This document shows positions 6,609 to 15,946 of a stretch of 44,209 bases of DNA, piece by piece. Made by a program: the position numbers and the translations under genes. This stretch comes from Nannocystis exedens (GTDB lineage Bacteria > Myxococcota_A > Polyangia > Polyangiales > Polyangiaceae), in NCBI GenBank assembly GCA_945861885.1, contig CAMAVR010000027.1, forward strand, positions 1-44,209, in the 5' to 3' direction. The notes below the pieces were generated by a model, which was given only the letters and a program-made list of their open reading frames with translations, searched no databases and was not told the DNA's origin. Within the stretch, counting starts at the first letter, position 1. The number at the start of each line of letters is the position of its first letter.

Positions 6609-7418
6609 ATGGGGCAGATTGCTAATTTAATTCCACGATTGATCGATAATCCCAAGCTGATTCTTAATCGCTTGTACTACACGGCTACCGGTACTTCCGT
6701 GGGAGATCTTCGGGACAGGATTGAAGACTATCGGGAGACGTTTAACACTCTCCTGGAGATGTCTCGGCGTGCTGGCGATGCGGTGCGAGTGTTGCCGCTT
6801 GACAGCTTCCTGGATGCGCATCGATACACGAACGAAGCAGAGGAGCTCGCGGCGCTTTTCAATGCGTATGGGTCTGACAAGGCTACCAAGCACAACTATC
6901 ACTTGGTTTATGCCGAGCTTCTGGGGGCTCGAAAAAACGACGCGTGCGCCATTTTGGAGATTGGGCTCGGCACCAACAACACGCAGATTCGATCCAACAT
7001 GGGGGCGCATGGCAAGCCCGGCGCGTCCGTCCGAGCGTTTCGTGATTGGGGCAAACGGTTTATGCTCTGCGGAGCCGACATTGATGCGAAGATCCTCTTT
7101 TCAGAAGAGCGAATTCGCACGTACCATGTCGATCAAACAGACCCGGCCACTCTTGCGGAGCTGGCCCTCAAACTTGCTCCACTCAAATTCGACCTAATTA
7201 TTGACGACGGCTTGCACATGCCGTGGGCAAATCTAAATACCCTCAACTTTGCGCTCCCTCTATTGGCGCCCGATGGAGCATTCGTTATCGAAGACATTGT
7301 CGATGAATATATTCCGGTCTGGAATGTCATCGCGAAGTTCATCCCCGCCGATTACGCATTCGAACTGATCAAGTGCAAAAGCGAGTCTGTTTGCATTGTG
7401 CGAAAGCGAATGGCTTGA
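6609..7418 (+). CDS. Class I SAM-dependent methyltransferase
   Basis: 269 residues from the ATG at 6609; a GTG at 6567 would add 14 residues but reads like non-coding sequence. The N-terminal ~85 residues are helical. The methyltransferase fold follows, with motif I ILEIGLGTNN (residues 115-124), an acidic strand end CGADIDAKIL and the motif FDLIIDDGLHMPW. This is the layout of the sugar/macrolide O-methyltransferase-like group (CmcI/TylF-like), with YGSDKATKHNYHLVY ahead of motif I, a segment often seen in enzymes that modify glycans or lipids. Substrate cannot be predicted. Isolated from operon partners; the next gene converges on it. Confidence 0.8.
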   Translation: MGQIANLIPRLIDNPKLILNRLYYTATGTSVGDLRDRIEDYRETFNTLLEMSRRAGDAVRVLPLDSFLDAHRYTNEAEELAALFNAYGSDKATKHNYHLVYAELLGARKNDACAILEIGLGTNNTQIRSNMGAHGKPGASVRAFRDWGKRFMLCGADIDAKILFSEERIRTYHVDQTDPATLAELALKLAPLKFDLIIDDGLHMPWANLNTLNFALPLLAPDGAFVIEDIVDEYIPVWNVIAKFIPADYAFELIKCKSESVCIVRKRMA

Positions 7419-7441
7419 CCGTTATACTCCCGCGCTGCCTT

Positions 7442-8227
7442 CTAAAACTTTAGGCCGAAACGGCGCCGCGCATTTGCTGACGTGATCTTCGCGATCTCTT
7501 CGAACGTCACGCCTCGCAGTTCGGCAATGCGCTTCGCCGTGTGCACCAAAAACGCCGGCTCGCACTTCTTGCCACGCAGTGGTACGGGGGCCAAAAACGG
7601 CGCGTCGGTCTCGATCAAAATGCGATCTGCTGGCACCCACGCTGCCGTCTCTTGAATGCTCTTCGCCTTGTCGAACGTGACGAGCCCTGAAAACGAAATG
7701 TCGAAGTTCATCTTCAGCGCTTCGGTTGCGAATGCGATGTCTTCGCTGAAGCAGTGAATGACGCCACCGACGTCGCTTGCCCCTTCACTCTTTAGGATCT
7801 CGAGCGTGTCGGCTGCTGCGTTTCTTGTGTGCACCACGATCGGCTTTTTTAGCTTCCTCGCGAGCGCTATTTGTTTCACGAAGGCGGCTCGCTGCAAATC
7901 GCGCGGCGAAAATTCGTAGTGATAATCGAGCCCTGTCTCGCCGATTGCGACGACTGATTCGTCATCGGCTAGCACTTTCAGCTCTGCAAACATCGTGTCG
8001 TCAAACTTTGCCGCTTCGTGCGGATGAACTCCCACCGCCGCGCGAATCATTAGTGGGTATCGCTGCGCCAGCGACATTGCCGATCGGGCCGACTCCATGT
8101 CGTCGCCTACGCCTATCGCAATCATTCCGACAATGCCGGCCGCCTTGGCGCGCTCGATAATGGCATCGGCGCCATCGGGGAGGAAACGAACATCGATGTG
8201 GCAGTGGGTATCGATTAGGGGAGTCAT
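7442..8227 (-). CDS. tatD: TatD family metal-dependent hydrolase (DNase)
   Basis: 261 residues, full length. Metal-binding and catalytic signatures are in order: DTHCHID (residues 6-12), GETGLDYHY, VVHTRNA, IHCFSED and ETDAPFL. The family are TIM-barrel hydrolases with 3'-5' DNase and D-aminoacyl-tRNA deacylase-like activities, acting in the cytoplasm. Its start codon overlaps the stop of the MATE gene by 4 bp (8224-8227), so the two are translationally coupled; with prkA they form a probable operon transcribed leftward. Confidence 0.95.
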   Translation of the reverse strand: MTPLIDTHCHIDVRFLPDGADAIIERAKAAGIVGMIAIGVGDDMESARSAMSLAQRYPLMIRAAVGVHPHEAAKFDDTMFAELKVLADDESVVAIGETGLDYHYEFSPRDLQRAAFVKQIALARKLKKPIVVHTRNAAADTLEILKSEGASDVGGVIHCFSEDIAFATEALKMNFDISFSGLVTFDKAKSIQETAAWVPADRILIETDAPFLAPVPLRGKKCEPAFLVHTAKRIAELRGVTFEEIAKITSANARRRFGLKF

Positions 8228-9552
8228 GTCTTTCTAATTTTAGCAGCATAAAATCGCGCGGCGACCGCGAAGACGAGCGTTCGCATGATCCAGTCGCTTG
8301 TCGACCCCATCCACACACCTGCGAGCCCTAACCCTAAAACATGCGAAAAGAGCCATGTGGCCGGAAGACGCACACCTAGCGCACATACGGTCGTTACAAA
8401 AAGCACGTTGCGGGTGAGGCCAGCACCTCGAAGCGCATCCGCGATCACCGCCGCCGTCGCCATGAACGGCTGCGCGATCACCACGATCGGAACTGCGGTA
8501 AGTCCGATAGCAATTACGCGCGCGTCGCTCGAGAAGAGCGGCAAGATTAGCCCCTTGCCGATAAAAAAAAGCACGCCTACCGTCGTCAGAAGAGTTACGG
8601 CGTAACCGACCGAAATTCGAATCACGCGCTCCGCTTCTTCGTGTTTTGAAGCTCCTAGTTTTTGCGCGACGAGCGCCGCCGCAGCGACACCGAACCCTTC
8701 GGCCGAGAGCCAGCAAGCCGACTCGACGCTCACGACCGCTTGGTTCGCCGCCATTGAATCGTCGCCGAGAAGCGCGATCATCCAGACAAACGCGAGAAAG
8801 CCTGTGTGATAGAGCGCGCGCTCGGCGACAACGGGCCACGCAATGTGCGAAATGCGGCGAATTTCGGCTAACAAAGCCTGTTTTTTTAGCTCCAGCGCCA
8901 CTGCGTTTCGTTTGACGAGAAACGCAATACCGAGCAACGCTTGGCACGCGAATGTTACCGCTGTGCCGAGAGCAGCCCCGCGCGCCCCCATCGCGGCCAC
9001 GCCGAAGCCACCGAGCACCCACCACTTGTCGAGCACGATATGAAGTGCATTCACAGCGATGCCGATTGCAAGCGGCGTACGCGTATCGCCGCCCGCTTGA
9101 AGCGCCGCAGTCGCCGTCGTCGCGGCAAATACGAGCGGCGACGCGAGCAGCGTCACTTGCAAGTAGGCGCGAACTTCGTCAACACTCGGCTGCGATGCAG
9201 CAGGCGCGAACTTCACCACGGCCGTAAGAATCCAAGGTGAAAGCGCCGCCACCAGAACTCCGGCGATCAGCGTACAGACAAAAGACGCGCTCACCGCATG
9301 CCGCGCACCGTTCGTATCGCGCGCTCCGACAAGCCACCCTACGCGCGAAATCGTACCGATCGTAAACGCCGAAAAGATGCTCCAAATCGACCACTCGATG
9401 GGCCCCGCAAGCTGCATCGCGGCGAGCGCCGTCTCTGAATAGTGGCCTAAAATAATCCGATCGACGACGAACACGAGCGTCTGCAAAAGCGAATGCGCAA
9501 TCGCCGGAAACGCAAATCGCCGCACTTCACGAGCGAGAACATCGTCTTTCAC
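8224..9552 (-). CDS. MATE family multidrug/cation antiporter
   Basis: 442 residues with about twelve hydrophobic segments and the two-bundle symmetry of MATE transporters. Family features include VVDRIILGHYSETALAAM near the N-terminus, AALQAGGDTRTP after helix 4-5, and EGFGVAAAALVAQKLGA at the start of the second half, which mirrors the first. It is an inner-membrane exporter, presumably driven by Na+ or H+; the substrate is not predictable. It starts 18 bp after the prkA stop codon and overlaps tatD by 4 bp. No regulator of the kind often found with drug exporters lies next to it. Confidence 0.92.
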   Translation of the reverse strand: MKDDVLAREVRRFAFPAIAHSLLQTLVFVVDRIILGHYSETALAAMQLAGPIEWSIWSIFSAFTIGTISRVGWLVGARDTNGARHAVSASFVCTLIAGVLVAALSPWILTAVVKFAPAASQPSVDEVRAYLQVTLLASPLVFAATTATAALQAGGDTRTPLAIGIAVNALHIVLDKWWVLGGFGVAAMGARGAALGTAVTFACQALLGIAFLVKRNAVALELKKQALLAEIRRISHIAWPVVAERALYHTGFLAFVWMIALLGDDSMAANQAVVSVESACWLSAEGFGVAAAALVAQKLGASKHEEAERVIRISVGYAVTLLTTVGVLFFIGKGLILPLFSSDARVIAIGLTAVPIVVIAQPFMATAAVIADALRGAGLTRNVLFVTTVCALGVRLPATWLFSHVLGLGLAGVWMGSTSDWIMRTLVFAVAARFYAAKIRKT

Positions 9553-9570
9553 ACTACACTCCGCCGCTTT

Positions 9571-11868
9571 CTAGACGACGAGGTCGTGAAACCGTCGTCG
9601 TAATAGCGTGCTAGCCATATCGCCCGCGCTCTGCCTACGGTAGCTGAATCGCGTGATGAGCCGTTCGATCGTCTCTTCGGCGGCGCGCGTTCGTGCGGCA
9701 TCCAGCCCGGCCCCCTTGTCGCGAATGACGATCACGACATCACGCGCGATCGCCGCCACCCCGGGGCGCCGCTCGGCAAACATCGCTTCGCGAATTCGGC
9801 GCAAATAGTGCGGAAAAACAGCCGCTACGTCGAGCTTTTCGTTCGGATGATCGAGCGACCATGCGGCGACCGCTCCGATCAAGTTTGGCCGGATATCGCT
9901 CGGCTCCCCCTTTTCGTCGAGGAGGCGCTCTGCTTCCGCCATCAGTCGCTCGTCGGCATCTTCGTGGGCGCCTGTTGCGCGATTAAAAATTCGCTCTTTT
10001 TTAACCCACGAACTCACATGCTGCACGTACCGCTCGAGAAGCTCCGCGTACCGCTCTTCGATGACGAGGCCGGTCGACGCATAAAACTCGCGCTCCCAGC
10101 TCGCGAGCAGGCGCCCCATGAGCACCTCGGTAAACTGCTTGACGTCGTGATAGCCGCCGATCAGCGGCTCTTGCTGAAGCCACTCGAATTCGGTTCGATT
10201 CTCGCATAGCGCTTCGATTTCGCTGAGCACGGCTAGCGGCGACAAATACGAGTAGTTCGGCGATTGTGCAGCATCGAGAAGGACCGCTCGAATTTCGCGC
10301 GGGCTTGCGCCGATACGCCCTTCGTAAATCGGATACGAATCGCCCTCGTTGTAGATCGCCGCGATATTGGCGTGCAGCAGCTTCTGCGACTCGGCGTCGA
10401 ACCGCTCTGGGAGCTTCGCCGTCCCGTACAGGTCGAGCTTTTCGGCCGCCGTCAGCGACGACACGATCGACCTCAGCGCTTGCGGATAGCGATCGGGGTC
10501 GGGCTTTCTCATGCGGGTGAGCACGGCGAACATCGCGGCCATCTCCGTTGCGTGCGGCGCGACGTGCCTTCGCACCTGCGGGATCACGTGCGTGTCGTAG
10601 ATCGTCTGCTCTTGCACATAGCTACGAAGATACGGAGTGCGAATCAGATCGAGCCGCCCGCGAAAACTCGCAAACTCGACGTGCTCACGAAACGCGTCAA
10701 AATGAAGCTCGTTCGCGCTCCCCATCATCACGCAATTGAGCTGCACGTTCTGCTGCGACAGCGCGACTTCGCCTGTCTCGACCGTCAGCTGGAGATATTT
10801 GAAGGCGTCGAGCGGCCTCTTTAACAAATCGCTAAATTCGATCAAACCGCCGGCTGCGTCGATCAGCTCGCCTCGCGCTTCGAAGAGCGTTAACGCTTGG
10901 AGCGATACGGGAAGCGACCCGAGCGACTTATCGGCCGTAATTTGCCGCTCGCCGGCATCAACCATCACTTGCGGTCCGATTGTCACAGCGCCAGTGCGAT
11001 ACCTCCTCGAAATAAAATAGCGCTCGACTTGAACGTGCTTCAGCACCTCTTTGTACGAGCCGTGGTAGCTCGCTAGAAGCGCCTCAAACACCTGCTGGCT
11101 CTTGTGCGACAGCATCCCCCGCGCAATCCATTCGGCCGGCGGCTCAACACCGTAACCGTCGTTGTCGCCTTCATCGTCTGCGCCTGGACGCGCCGCATAC
11201 GCGCGCTTTAGCAAACGCTGGCGCTCCGCCACCGGAATTAAAAAGAGCGGATGATCGCGCACTTCAACGAGCAATTTTGCGTCGATCTGATCATCAGGGA
11301 GGTGCGCGTACGACTCGACAGAACCGCGCTCCGAACCTTGCGCAAACCCGAGTGTGCCTCGCGTCGTCTTCGTTGATGGGAAGACCCAGTTGAAACGATA
11401 GAGCGCGCCATCATCGCTCAGCGAATACTGCTCGAGCGCCGCCATCAAACAGGCCGCGATGGTGCTCTTCGCCGAACCGTTCGGCCCGTGAAGAAGAATG
11501 AGGCGATTCGCTCTCCCCTCACGCGCGAAATTCGAAACGGCGCGATAGATCTCTTCTTGCACCTGCTCTTGGCCGACGAGCGCTCCTCGCGAGAGCCCAT
11601 CTTTTTCGGCGCTCTCCCAGGGCAAATCGAACAAATTCCACCGCGTAAACCGCCCCCATGGGTAGTCGGCTTTGCGCGTGCCGAAGTGATCGAACACGTC
11701 GCGCAAGTAGCGACATGCATCGCGCGCGTGCCTCACCGGGTCGCCTTCGAACAGCTGAAGGTATTCGGCGAAGGAGAGCACTCGGCGCCCTGTCCGAAAT
11801 GCTCCCTGCACAGAGTCTGCGATGCGCTGGATCTGCGAGGAGATGCTAGAGTCGCGCGGCTCTGTCAT
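9571..11868 (-). CDS. prkA: PrkA-family serine protein kinase (AAA+)
   Basis: 765 residues. The AAA+ PrkA domain contains the P-loop GPNGSAKST (residues 128-136) after LVGQEQVQEEIYRAV, then the segment GLIEFSDLLKRPLDAFKYLQ and a region of NCVMMGSANELHFDAFREH typical of the family. The C-terminal kinase-like region includes IRPNLIGAV. E. coli YeaG has about 644 residues, so this protein is about 120 longer, with extra sequence after the P-loop domain (an acidic DDEGDNDGYG insert at about 240) and at the C-terminus. PrkA usually sits beside yeaH and spoVR; here these are about 10 kb away and on the same strand. It probably heads an operon with the MATE gene and tatD. Confidence 0.93.
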   Translation of the reverse strand: MTEPRDSSISSQIQRIADSVQGAFRTGRRVLSFAEYLQLFEGDPVRHARDACRYLRDVFDHFGTRKADYPWGRFTRWNLFDLPWESAEKDGLSRGALVGQEQVQEEIYRAVSNFAREGRANRLILLHGPNGSAKSTIAACLMAALEQYSLSDDGALYRFNWVFPSTKTTRGTLGFAQGSERGSVESYAHLPDDQIDAKLLVEVRDHPLFLIPVAERQRLLKRAYAARPGADDEGDNDGYGVEPPAEWIARGMLSHKSQQVFEALLASYHGSYKEVLKHVQVERYFISRRYRTGAVTIGPQVMVDAGERQITADKSLGSLPVSLQALTLFEARGELIDAAGGLIEFSDLLKRPLDAFKYLQLTVETGEVALSQQNVQLNCVMMGSANELHFDAFREHVEFASFRGRLDLIRTPYLRSYVQEQTIYDTHVIPQVRRHVAPHATEMAAMFAVLTRMRKPDPDRYPQALRSIVSSLTAAEKLDLYGTAKLPERFDAESQKLLHANIAAIYNEGDSYPIYEGRIGASPREIRAVLLDAAQSPNYSYLSPLAVLSEIEALCENRTEFEWLQQEPLIGGYHDVKQFTEVLMGRLLASWEREFYASTGLVIEERYAELLERYVQHVSSWVKKERIFNRATGAHEDADERLMAEAERLLDEKGEPSDIRPNLIGAVAAWSLDHPNEKLDVAAVFPHYLRRIREAMFAERRPGVAAIARDVVIVIRDKGAGLDAARTRAAEETIERLITRFSYRRQSAGDMASTLLRRRFHDLVV

Positions 11869-11903
11869 ACCGACACAGTATCAGAGCGCCGCGGTGCTGG
11901 TTG

Positions 11904-12515
11904 CTATTTGACGGGCACCGTTAGGCCGACATTCTCAGCTGCGAGCGCACACGAGCCCGGTTTGCAGACGCCGAACTTTAATTTTCCGTTAATCACCGCA
12001 ACCGTTGGCGAATCGGCGTTGACTTTAAAACGCACGTGCATGACGCCAACTTTTTCGCTCGGCTCGACCAAAAAGTCGCCACCGTTTTTCGAGAACACAT
12101 TCTTCGCTTTAGCGTTCGGGTCTTTAGGTAGAAACTCAACTTGCACAGCGCCCGATGTGTCGGCTGTAAACGTGTTTGGGTACTCCTTGTTCACATGGTA
12201 CTCCCCTTTCGTTTCGAGGCGTATCGTCGCGGTGCACTCGGATCCGCGCTTGCACTCGCCGACCGGAGCAAAAACAACCGCGTAGGTTTCTTTGTCAATT
12301 TTTGTTCCTTTTGCCTCCGGGAGAGGCGCTGGGGGTGCGGCATCAGGGGCTTTTTTTGACGGTATGGCAATCCCGTGGGGGTGTTTTTTGGTTGCGATTG
12401 GCGTGTCAGCCTCGCTCCGAGTAATGAAGCCGATCACAATTGCGACGGTAGCCAGCGCGATGTTTGCCAAAAAAGCGGGGCGAAATGAGCAACGGGGGTA
12501 CAACTGTTGGGTCAT
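11904..12515 (-). CDS. Secreted or membrane-anchored protein of unknown function, four paired cysteines
   Basis: 203 residues. A hydrophobic segment (about residues 15-32) after a short basic N-terminus is an uncleaved anchor or signal peptide. A Pro/Ala/Lys-rich linker (38-70) follows, then a compact beta-rich domain. That domain carries two cysteine pairs, GECKRGSEC and GVCKPGSC, which would form disulfides outside the cytoplasm. The minus-strand GGAG seven bases before the ATG supports the start. It lies 35 bp upstream of prkA on the same strand and may be cotranscribed with it. I recall similar hypothetical proteins in myxobacteria but no named family. Confidence 0.8.
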   Translation of the reverse strand: MTQQLYPRCSFRPAFLANIALATVAIVIGFITRSEADTPIATKKHPHGIAIPSKKAPDAAPPAPLPEAKGTKIDKETYAVVFAPVGECKRGSECTATIRLETKGEYHVNKEYPNTFTADTSGAVQVEFLPKDPNAKAKNVFSKNGGDFLVEPSEKVGVMHVRFKVNADSPTVAVINGKLKFGVCKPGSCALAAENVGLTVPVK

Positions 12516-12538
12516 GGTGGTCTCCAGTTCGATGAGAT

Positions 12539-12547
12539 TGGTATACT
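12539..12547 (+). promoter_or_regulatory. Extended -10 promoter element for the ABC transporter genes
   Basis: TGGTATACT is an extended -10 element (TGn followed by TATACT at 12542-12547). The ATG at 12564 is 16 nt downstream, giving a leader of about ten nucleotides without a Shine-Dalgarno sequence. No good -35 box is visible, which is usual for extended -10 promoters. The divergent gene starts at 12515, so both promoters share these 48 bp. Confidence 0.5.
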
Positions 12548-12563
12548 GTAAGAAATCCGATCG

Positions 12564-13574
12564 ATGACGTTAACTACCGAAATACCGCTTTTGCGAATAA
12601 GCGGCCTCGTAACCACCTTCCGCACGGCGCGGGGTACGTTTAGGGCGGTTGACGATATCTCGTTCGATGTCCCCGCCGGGCGCACAGTCGGCGTTGTCGG
12701 TGAAAGCGGTTGCGGCAAAAGTGTCGCCTCACTGTCGATTTTGCGGCTCATCCAGTCGCCGCCAGGGGCCATCGAGCATGGCAACATCGAGTTTCGCGGC
12801 CAAGATTTGCTCAAGTTGCCCGAACGCGAAATGCGGAGCATCCGCGGCAACCAGATCTCGATGATCTTTCAAGAGCCGATGACAAGCCTAAATCCGGTCT
12901 ACACCGTCGGATGGCAAATCGTCGAAGCGATACGCCTTCATCAATCACGAACGCGCCGCGAAGCGAAAGAGCACGCGATTGAGATGTTGCGTCGCGTCGG
13001 CATCCCGTCGCCGGAGACAAACGCCGGTGCCTATCCGCACGAGCTTTCGGGCGGCATGCGCCAAAGAGTGATGATCGCCATGGCGCTCGCATGCGAACCG
13101 AAACTGCTCATCGCCGACGAGCCAACAACCGCGCTCGATGTGACGATTCAGGCGCAAATTCTCGAACTCTTGCGCTCCCTGCAAGAGACGATGAACATGA
13201 GCGTCCTCCTGATCACGCACGATCTCGGCGTCGTCTCGCACTACGTCGAGCACGTTCTCGTGATGTACGCGGGGCGCATCGTTGAAAGCGCGCCGGTACG
13301 ATCGATCTTCGCCGGGCCACGGCACCCATACACGCGCGGCCTCTTGCAAAGCCTCCCTGGTATGCATCTCGGCATCTCTCGCCAACAGCGCTTGCCAACG
13401 ATCCCCGGCATCGTCCCCGATCCGTTCGACCTACCAACCGGCTGCCGTTTTGCCGATCGCTGCCCCCTCGTCATCGATGCATGCCGAGTCGCCGAACCGG
13501 CGCTCGAAGAAGTAGCACCTGGGCACTTCGCGCGGTGCATTCGCTCGAACGCGGTCGGAGGGCTAGTGTCATGA
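12564..13574 (+). CDS. oppD: ABC transporter ATP-binding protein, OppD/DppD type
   Basis: 336 residues. Walker A GESGCGKS (46-53), Q-loop [10 protein letters not shown], signature LSGGMRQR and Walker [13 protein letters not shown] are present. The C-terminal extension, with the Cys-containing CRFADRCP motif, identifies the oligopeptide/dipeptide importer subclass, where such cysteines bind an iron-sulfur cluster. It energises peptide uptake at the inner membrane together with its partner ATPase, the next gene, which it overlaps by 4 bp (ATGA). No permease or binding protein gene is adjacent, so the membrane part must be elsewhere. The exact substrate (oligopeptide, dipeptide, nickel) is not readable from the sequence. 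Confidence 0.9.
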   Translation: MTLTTEIPLLRISGLVTTFRTARGTFRAVDDISFDVPAGRTVGVVGESGCGKSVASLSILRLIQSPPGAIEHGNIEFRGQDLLKLPEREMRSIRGNQISMIFQEPMTSLNPVYTVGWQIVEAIRLHQSRTRREAKEHAIEMLRRVGIPSPETNAGAYPHELSGGMRQRVMIAMALACEPKLLIADEPTTALDVTIQAQILELLRSLQETMNMSVLLITHDLGVVSHYVEHVLVMYAGRIVESAPVRSIFAGPRHPYTRGLLQSLPGMHLGISRQQRLPTIPGIVPDPFDLPTGCRFADRCPLVIDACRVAEPALEEVAPGHFARCIRSNAVGGLVS

Positions 13575-14608
13575 ATAGCGATCTACCGCCGCCATCCTCT
13601 GCGATGTATTCGCAGCCGACGCACGTGCTCGTCGCCGCGGACAACCTTGCAAAATACTACCCAGTTCGGCGCGGCATGTTGGGTCGGAGCACCCAGCTCG
13701 TTCGCGCGGTCGATGGCGTATCGCTTCACGTGCGAAAAGGTGAAACGCTTGGCCTTGTGGGCGAGAGCGGATGCGGCAAAAGCACGCTCGGGCGCCTTAT
13801 TTTGCGCCTCGTTGAGCCCTCGTTCGGCCATGTCTACTACAACCGCACCGACCTCACGCGTCTGTCGCAACGACAGCTCCGGCCGCTACGTCGCAAGATG
13901 CAGATCATTTTTCAAGACCCGTATTCGAGCCTCAACCCGCGAATGACGGTGCGCGAGATCGTCGGCGAGGCAATCCGGATTCACAAGCTCGCAAGCTCGC
14001 GCTCCGAAGAAGAGCAGATGATTGTCGCGCTGCTCGAACAAGTGGGGCTTCGAGGCGATGCGATGCGGCTCTACCCGCACGAGTTTTCCGGAGGGCAACG
14101 CCAACGCATCGGGATAGCGCGCGCTCTTGCCGTCAAGCCGGAGTTTATCGTTTGCGACGAGCCGATAAGCGCGCTCGATGTTTCGATTCAGGCGCAAATT
14201 GTCAATTTGCTGCAAGATTTGCAGGAGCAATTGGGGCTCGCCTATCTGTTTATTTCGCACGACCTCAATGTGGTCGAACATGTGAGCCATCGCGTCGCCG
14301 TGATGTATCTCGGGAAGATTGTCGAACAGGCTGAAGCCGCCGATCTCTACTCGAACGCGCGTCACCCTTACACGCGCGCACTGCTCAACGCCGTGGCAAC
14401 GCTTACCCCTCAGGCGCGCGAACAGCGTTATGTTCTTCAAGGCGAAGCGCCATCGCCGATCGACCCGCCATCAGGGTGCGCGTTTCATCCGCGATGCCCG
14501 CGCGCCATCCCCGGTCGGTGCGATACCGAGACGCCGCATCTCATTCCACTTGAAACGAACCGTTCGCATCGCGTCAGCTGTTTTAATCCGTATACTTCGA
14601 ATGGATAG
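13571..14608 (+). CDS. oppF: ABC transporter ATP-binding protein, OppF/DppF type
   Basis: 345 residues from the ATG at 13571, chosen because it overlaps the preceding stop codon (ATGA); an upstream frame extension lies within the preceding gene. Walker [10 protein letters not shown] (64-72), Q-loop [14 protein letters not shown], signature FSGGQRQR and Walker [13 protein letters not shown] are intact. The C-terminal segment GCAFHPRCP is the Opp/Dpp cysteine motif. It forms the heterodimeric ATPase with the upstream gene. The pair stands alone, without transmembrane or substrate-binding components. Confidence 0.92.
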   Translation: MNSDLPPPSSAMYSQPTHVLVAADNLAKYYPVRRGMLGRSTQLVRAVDGVSLHVRKGETLGLVGESGCGKSTLGRLILRLVEPSFGHVYYNRTDLTRLSQRQLRPLRRKMQIIFQDPYSSLNPRMTVREIVGEAIRIHKLASSRSEEEQMIVALLEQVGLRGDAMRLYPHEFSGGQRQRIGIARALAVKPEFIVCDEPISALDVSIQAQIVNLLQDLQEQLGLAYLFISHDLNVVEHVSHRVAVMYLGKIVEQAEAADLYSNARHPYTRALLNAVATLTPQAREQRYVLQGEAPSPIDPPSGCAFHPRCPRAIPGRCDTETPHLIPLETNRSHRVSCFNPYTSNG

Positions 14609-14649
14609 GTCTTGAAGCATACTGAACCGCGCATGGATCTTTAGCTCAG

Positions 14650-15810
14650 ATGAGTGAAATACCTTCACCGATAGGCGCACGCATTGGGCGTTACGAAACC
14701 ATCCGGCTGATCGGCCAGGGGGGGATGGGGCGCGTCCTTCTCGCGCGCGATTCGGTTTTGGGCCGCCTCGTTGCCGTCAAAATATTGCGCGACGACCTCG
14801 GCATTCCCCCTGAAATGCGCGACGAACTTTTCGCGCGCATGCGCCAAGAAGCGCGCGCGGTGGCGGCCGTCAGCCATCCTAATTTGGTCACCCTTTACGA
14901 CATGGGCGACGAAGCGCCGGTCGGGCTCTTTCTCGTTTTCGAATATGTCGACGGGCCGACACTACGCGAGCGAATCACCGATCACGCCGTGACAATTTCT
15001 GAAGTCGCAACGATGGCGCGAGAGCTTGGCGATGCGCTCACAGTTGCGCACGATGCTGGCGTCATTCATCGCGACATCAAGCCGGAAAATGTTCTTCTCG
15101 CATCGCGCGGCGCAAAAGTCACCGACTTCGGCGTCGCTCGCCTCCCCGATTCTGCGCTAACACGCGCGGGCACGCTGCTCGGCACGCCGGCGTACAACGC
15201 GCCCGAGGCGCTCCTTCGCGGTCAATTTTCCCCACTATCCGATCAATTTTCCCTCGCAACGACGCTGTATGAAGCGATCACCGGGGTTCGTGCATTCGAA
15301 GGCGAAGATGCGCTCACAGTCGCAACGCGTATCGGCACAGTGACGCCCGCATCGTTTACCGAGGCGGCGCCGCACATCGTCGGCCTTCGCGAAGCCGAGC
15401 GGGTGATCGCGCGCGGCATGGCAAAGCGCCCATCCGATCGCTATGCAACGTGCCGCGATTTTGGCGAGGCACTATCGCAAGCGCTCTTTCGGTCGGTGCA
15501 AGCGCGGTCGTGGGGCGTCGCGCAAGGCGATACAATCGCGCCCGGCTCGCTCGTCCCGCGCTCAACGCGACGCACGCACAATGTCATCGCGGCTATCGCG
15601 CTAGTCGTGATCGTCGTGCTGTTTATGCTCGGGCGAAAGGCGCGCAACGACATAGCCGACGGCGCCGATGCGGGCGCGCCAATTCGCAGGGGGCGGACAA
15701 CACGCACCACGAACGACAAAGCGCGCGCCACGACGCGAGCCGTCGTACCTGCCGCAGGTGCCGAAGAGTCGGAAGACGGCGGAGCCGATAACGAGAGCGA
15801 TGGCGGCTAA
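14650..15810 (+). CDS. Eukaryotic-type serine/threonine protein kinase with one membrane segment
   Basis: 386 residues. The kinase domain (about 14-280) has the glycine loop GQGGMGRV (22-29), Lys44 in VAVK, the catalytic loop HRDIKPEN (140-147; Asp142), DFG (159-161) and an APE-type NAPE (183-186). All catalytic residues are present. A single transmembrane helix (about 311-328) follows, then a short Arg/Thr- then Glu/Asp-rich tail of about 55 residues with no folded sensor domain. The kinase is therefore cytoplasmic and membrane-tethered, and the outside tail is small. Hanks-type kinases of this layout abound in myxobacteria. The substrate is unknown; neighbours give no clear hint. Confidence 0.93.
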   Translation: MSEIPSPIGARIGRYETIRLIGQGGMGRVLLARDSVLGRLVAVKILRDDLGIPPEMRDELFARMRQEARAVAAVSHPNLVTLYDMGDEAPVGLFLVFEYVDGPTLRERITDHAVTISEVATMARELGDALTVAHDAGVIHRDIKPENVLLASRGAKVTDFGVARLPDSALTRAGTLLGTPAYNAPEALLRGQFSPLSDQFSLATTLYEAITGVRAFEGEDALTVATRIGTVTPASFTEAAPHIVGLREAERVIARGMAKRPSDRYATCRDFGEALSQALFRSVQARSWGVAQGDTIAPGSLVPRSTRRTHNVIAAIALVVIVVLFMLGRKARNDIADGADAGAPIRRGRTTRTTNDKARATTRAVVPAAGAEESEDGGADNESDGG

Positions 15811-15946
15811 ATAACGCGACGCGGCGATTCCGTACCCCGCCTGTACGCCTCGCGGCACATCACCAGACAGGGCGCCATATCGTGATTGCTCATCTTTAGA
15901 AATCCCGCGTGCGACCCCCTCGTCCGCCCGCTACACTGTTTGGGCT

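Noticed and set aside
11488..12285. 265-codon + strand frame opposite prkA and the following gene
   Set aside because: It spans two minus-strand genes with good family or signal-peptide evidence and shows no domain of its own.
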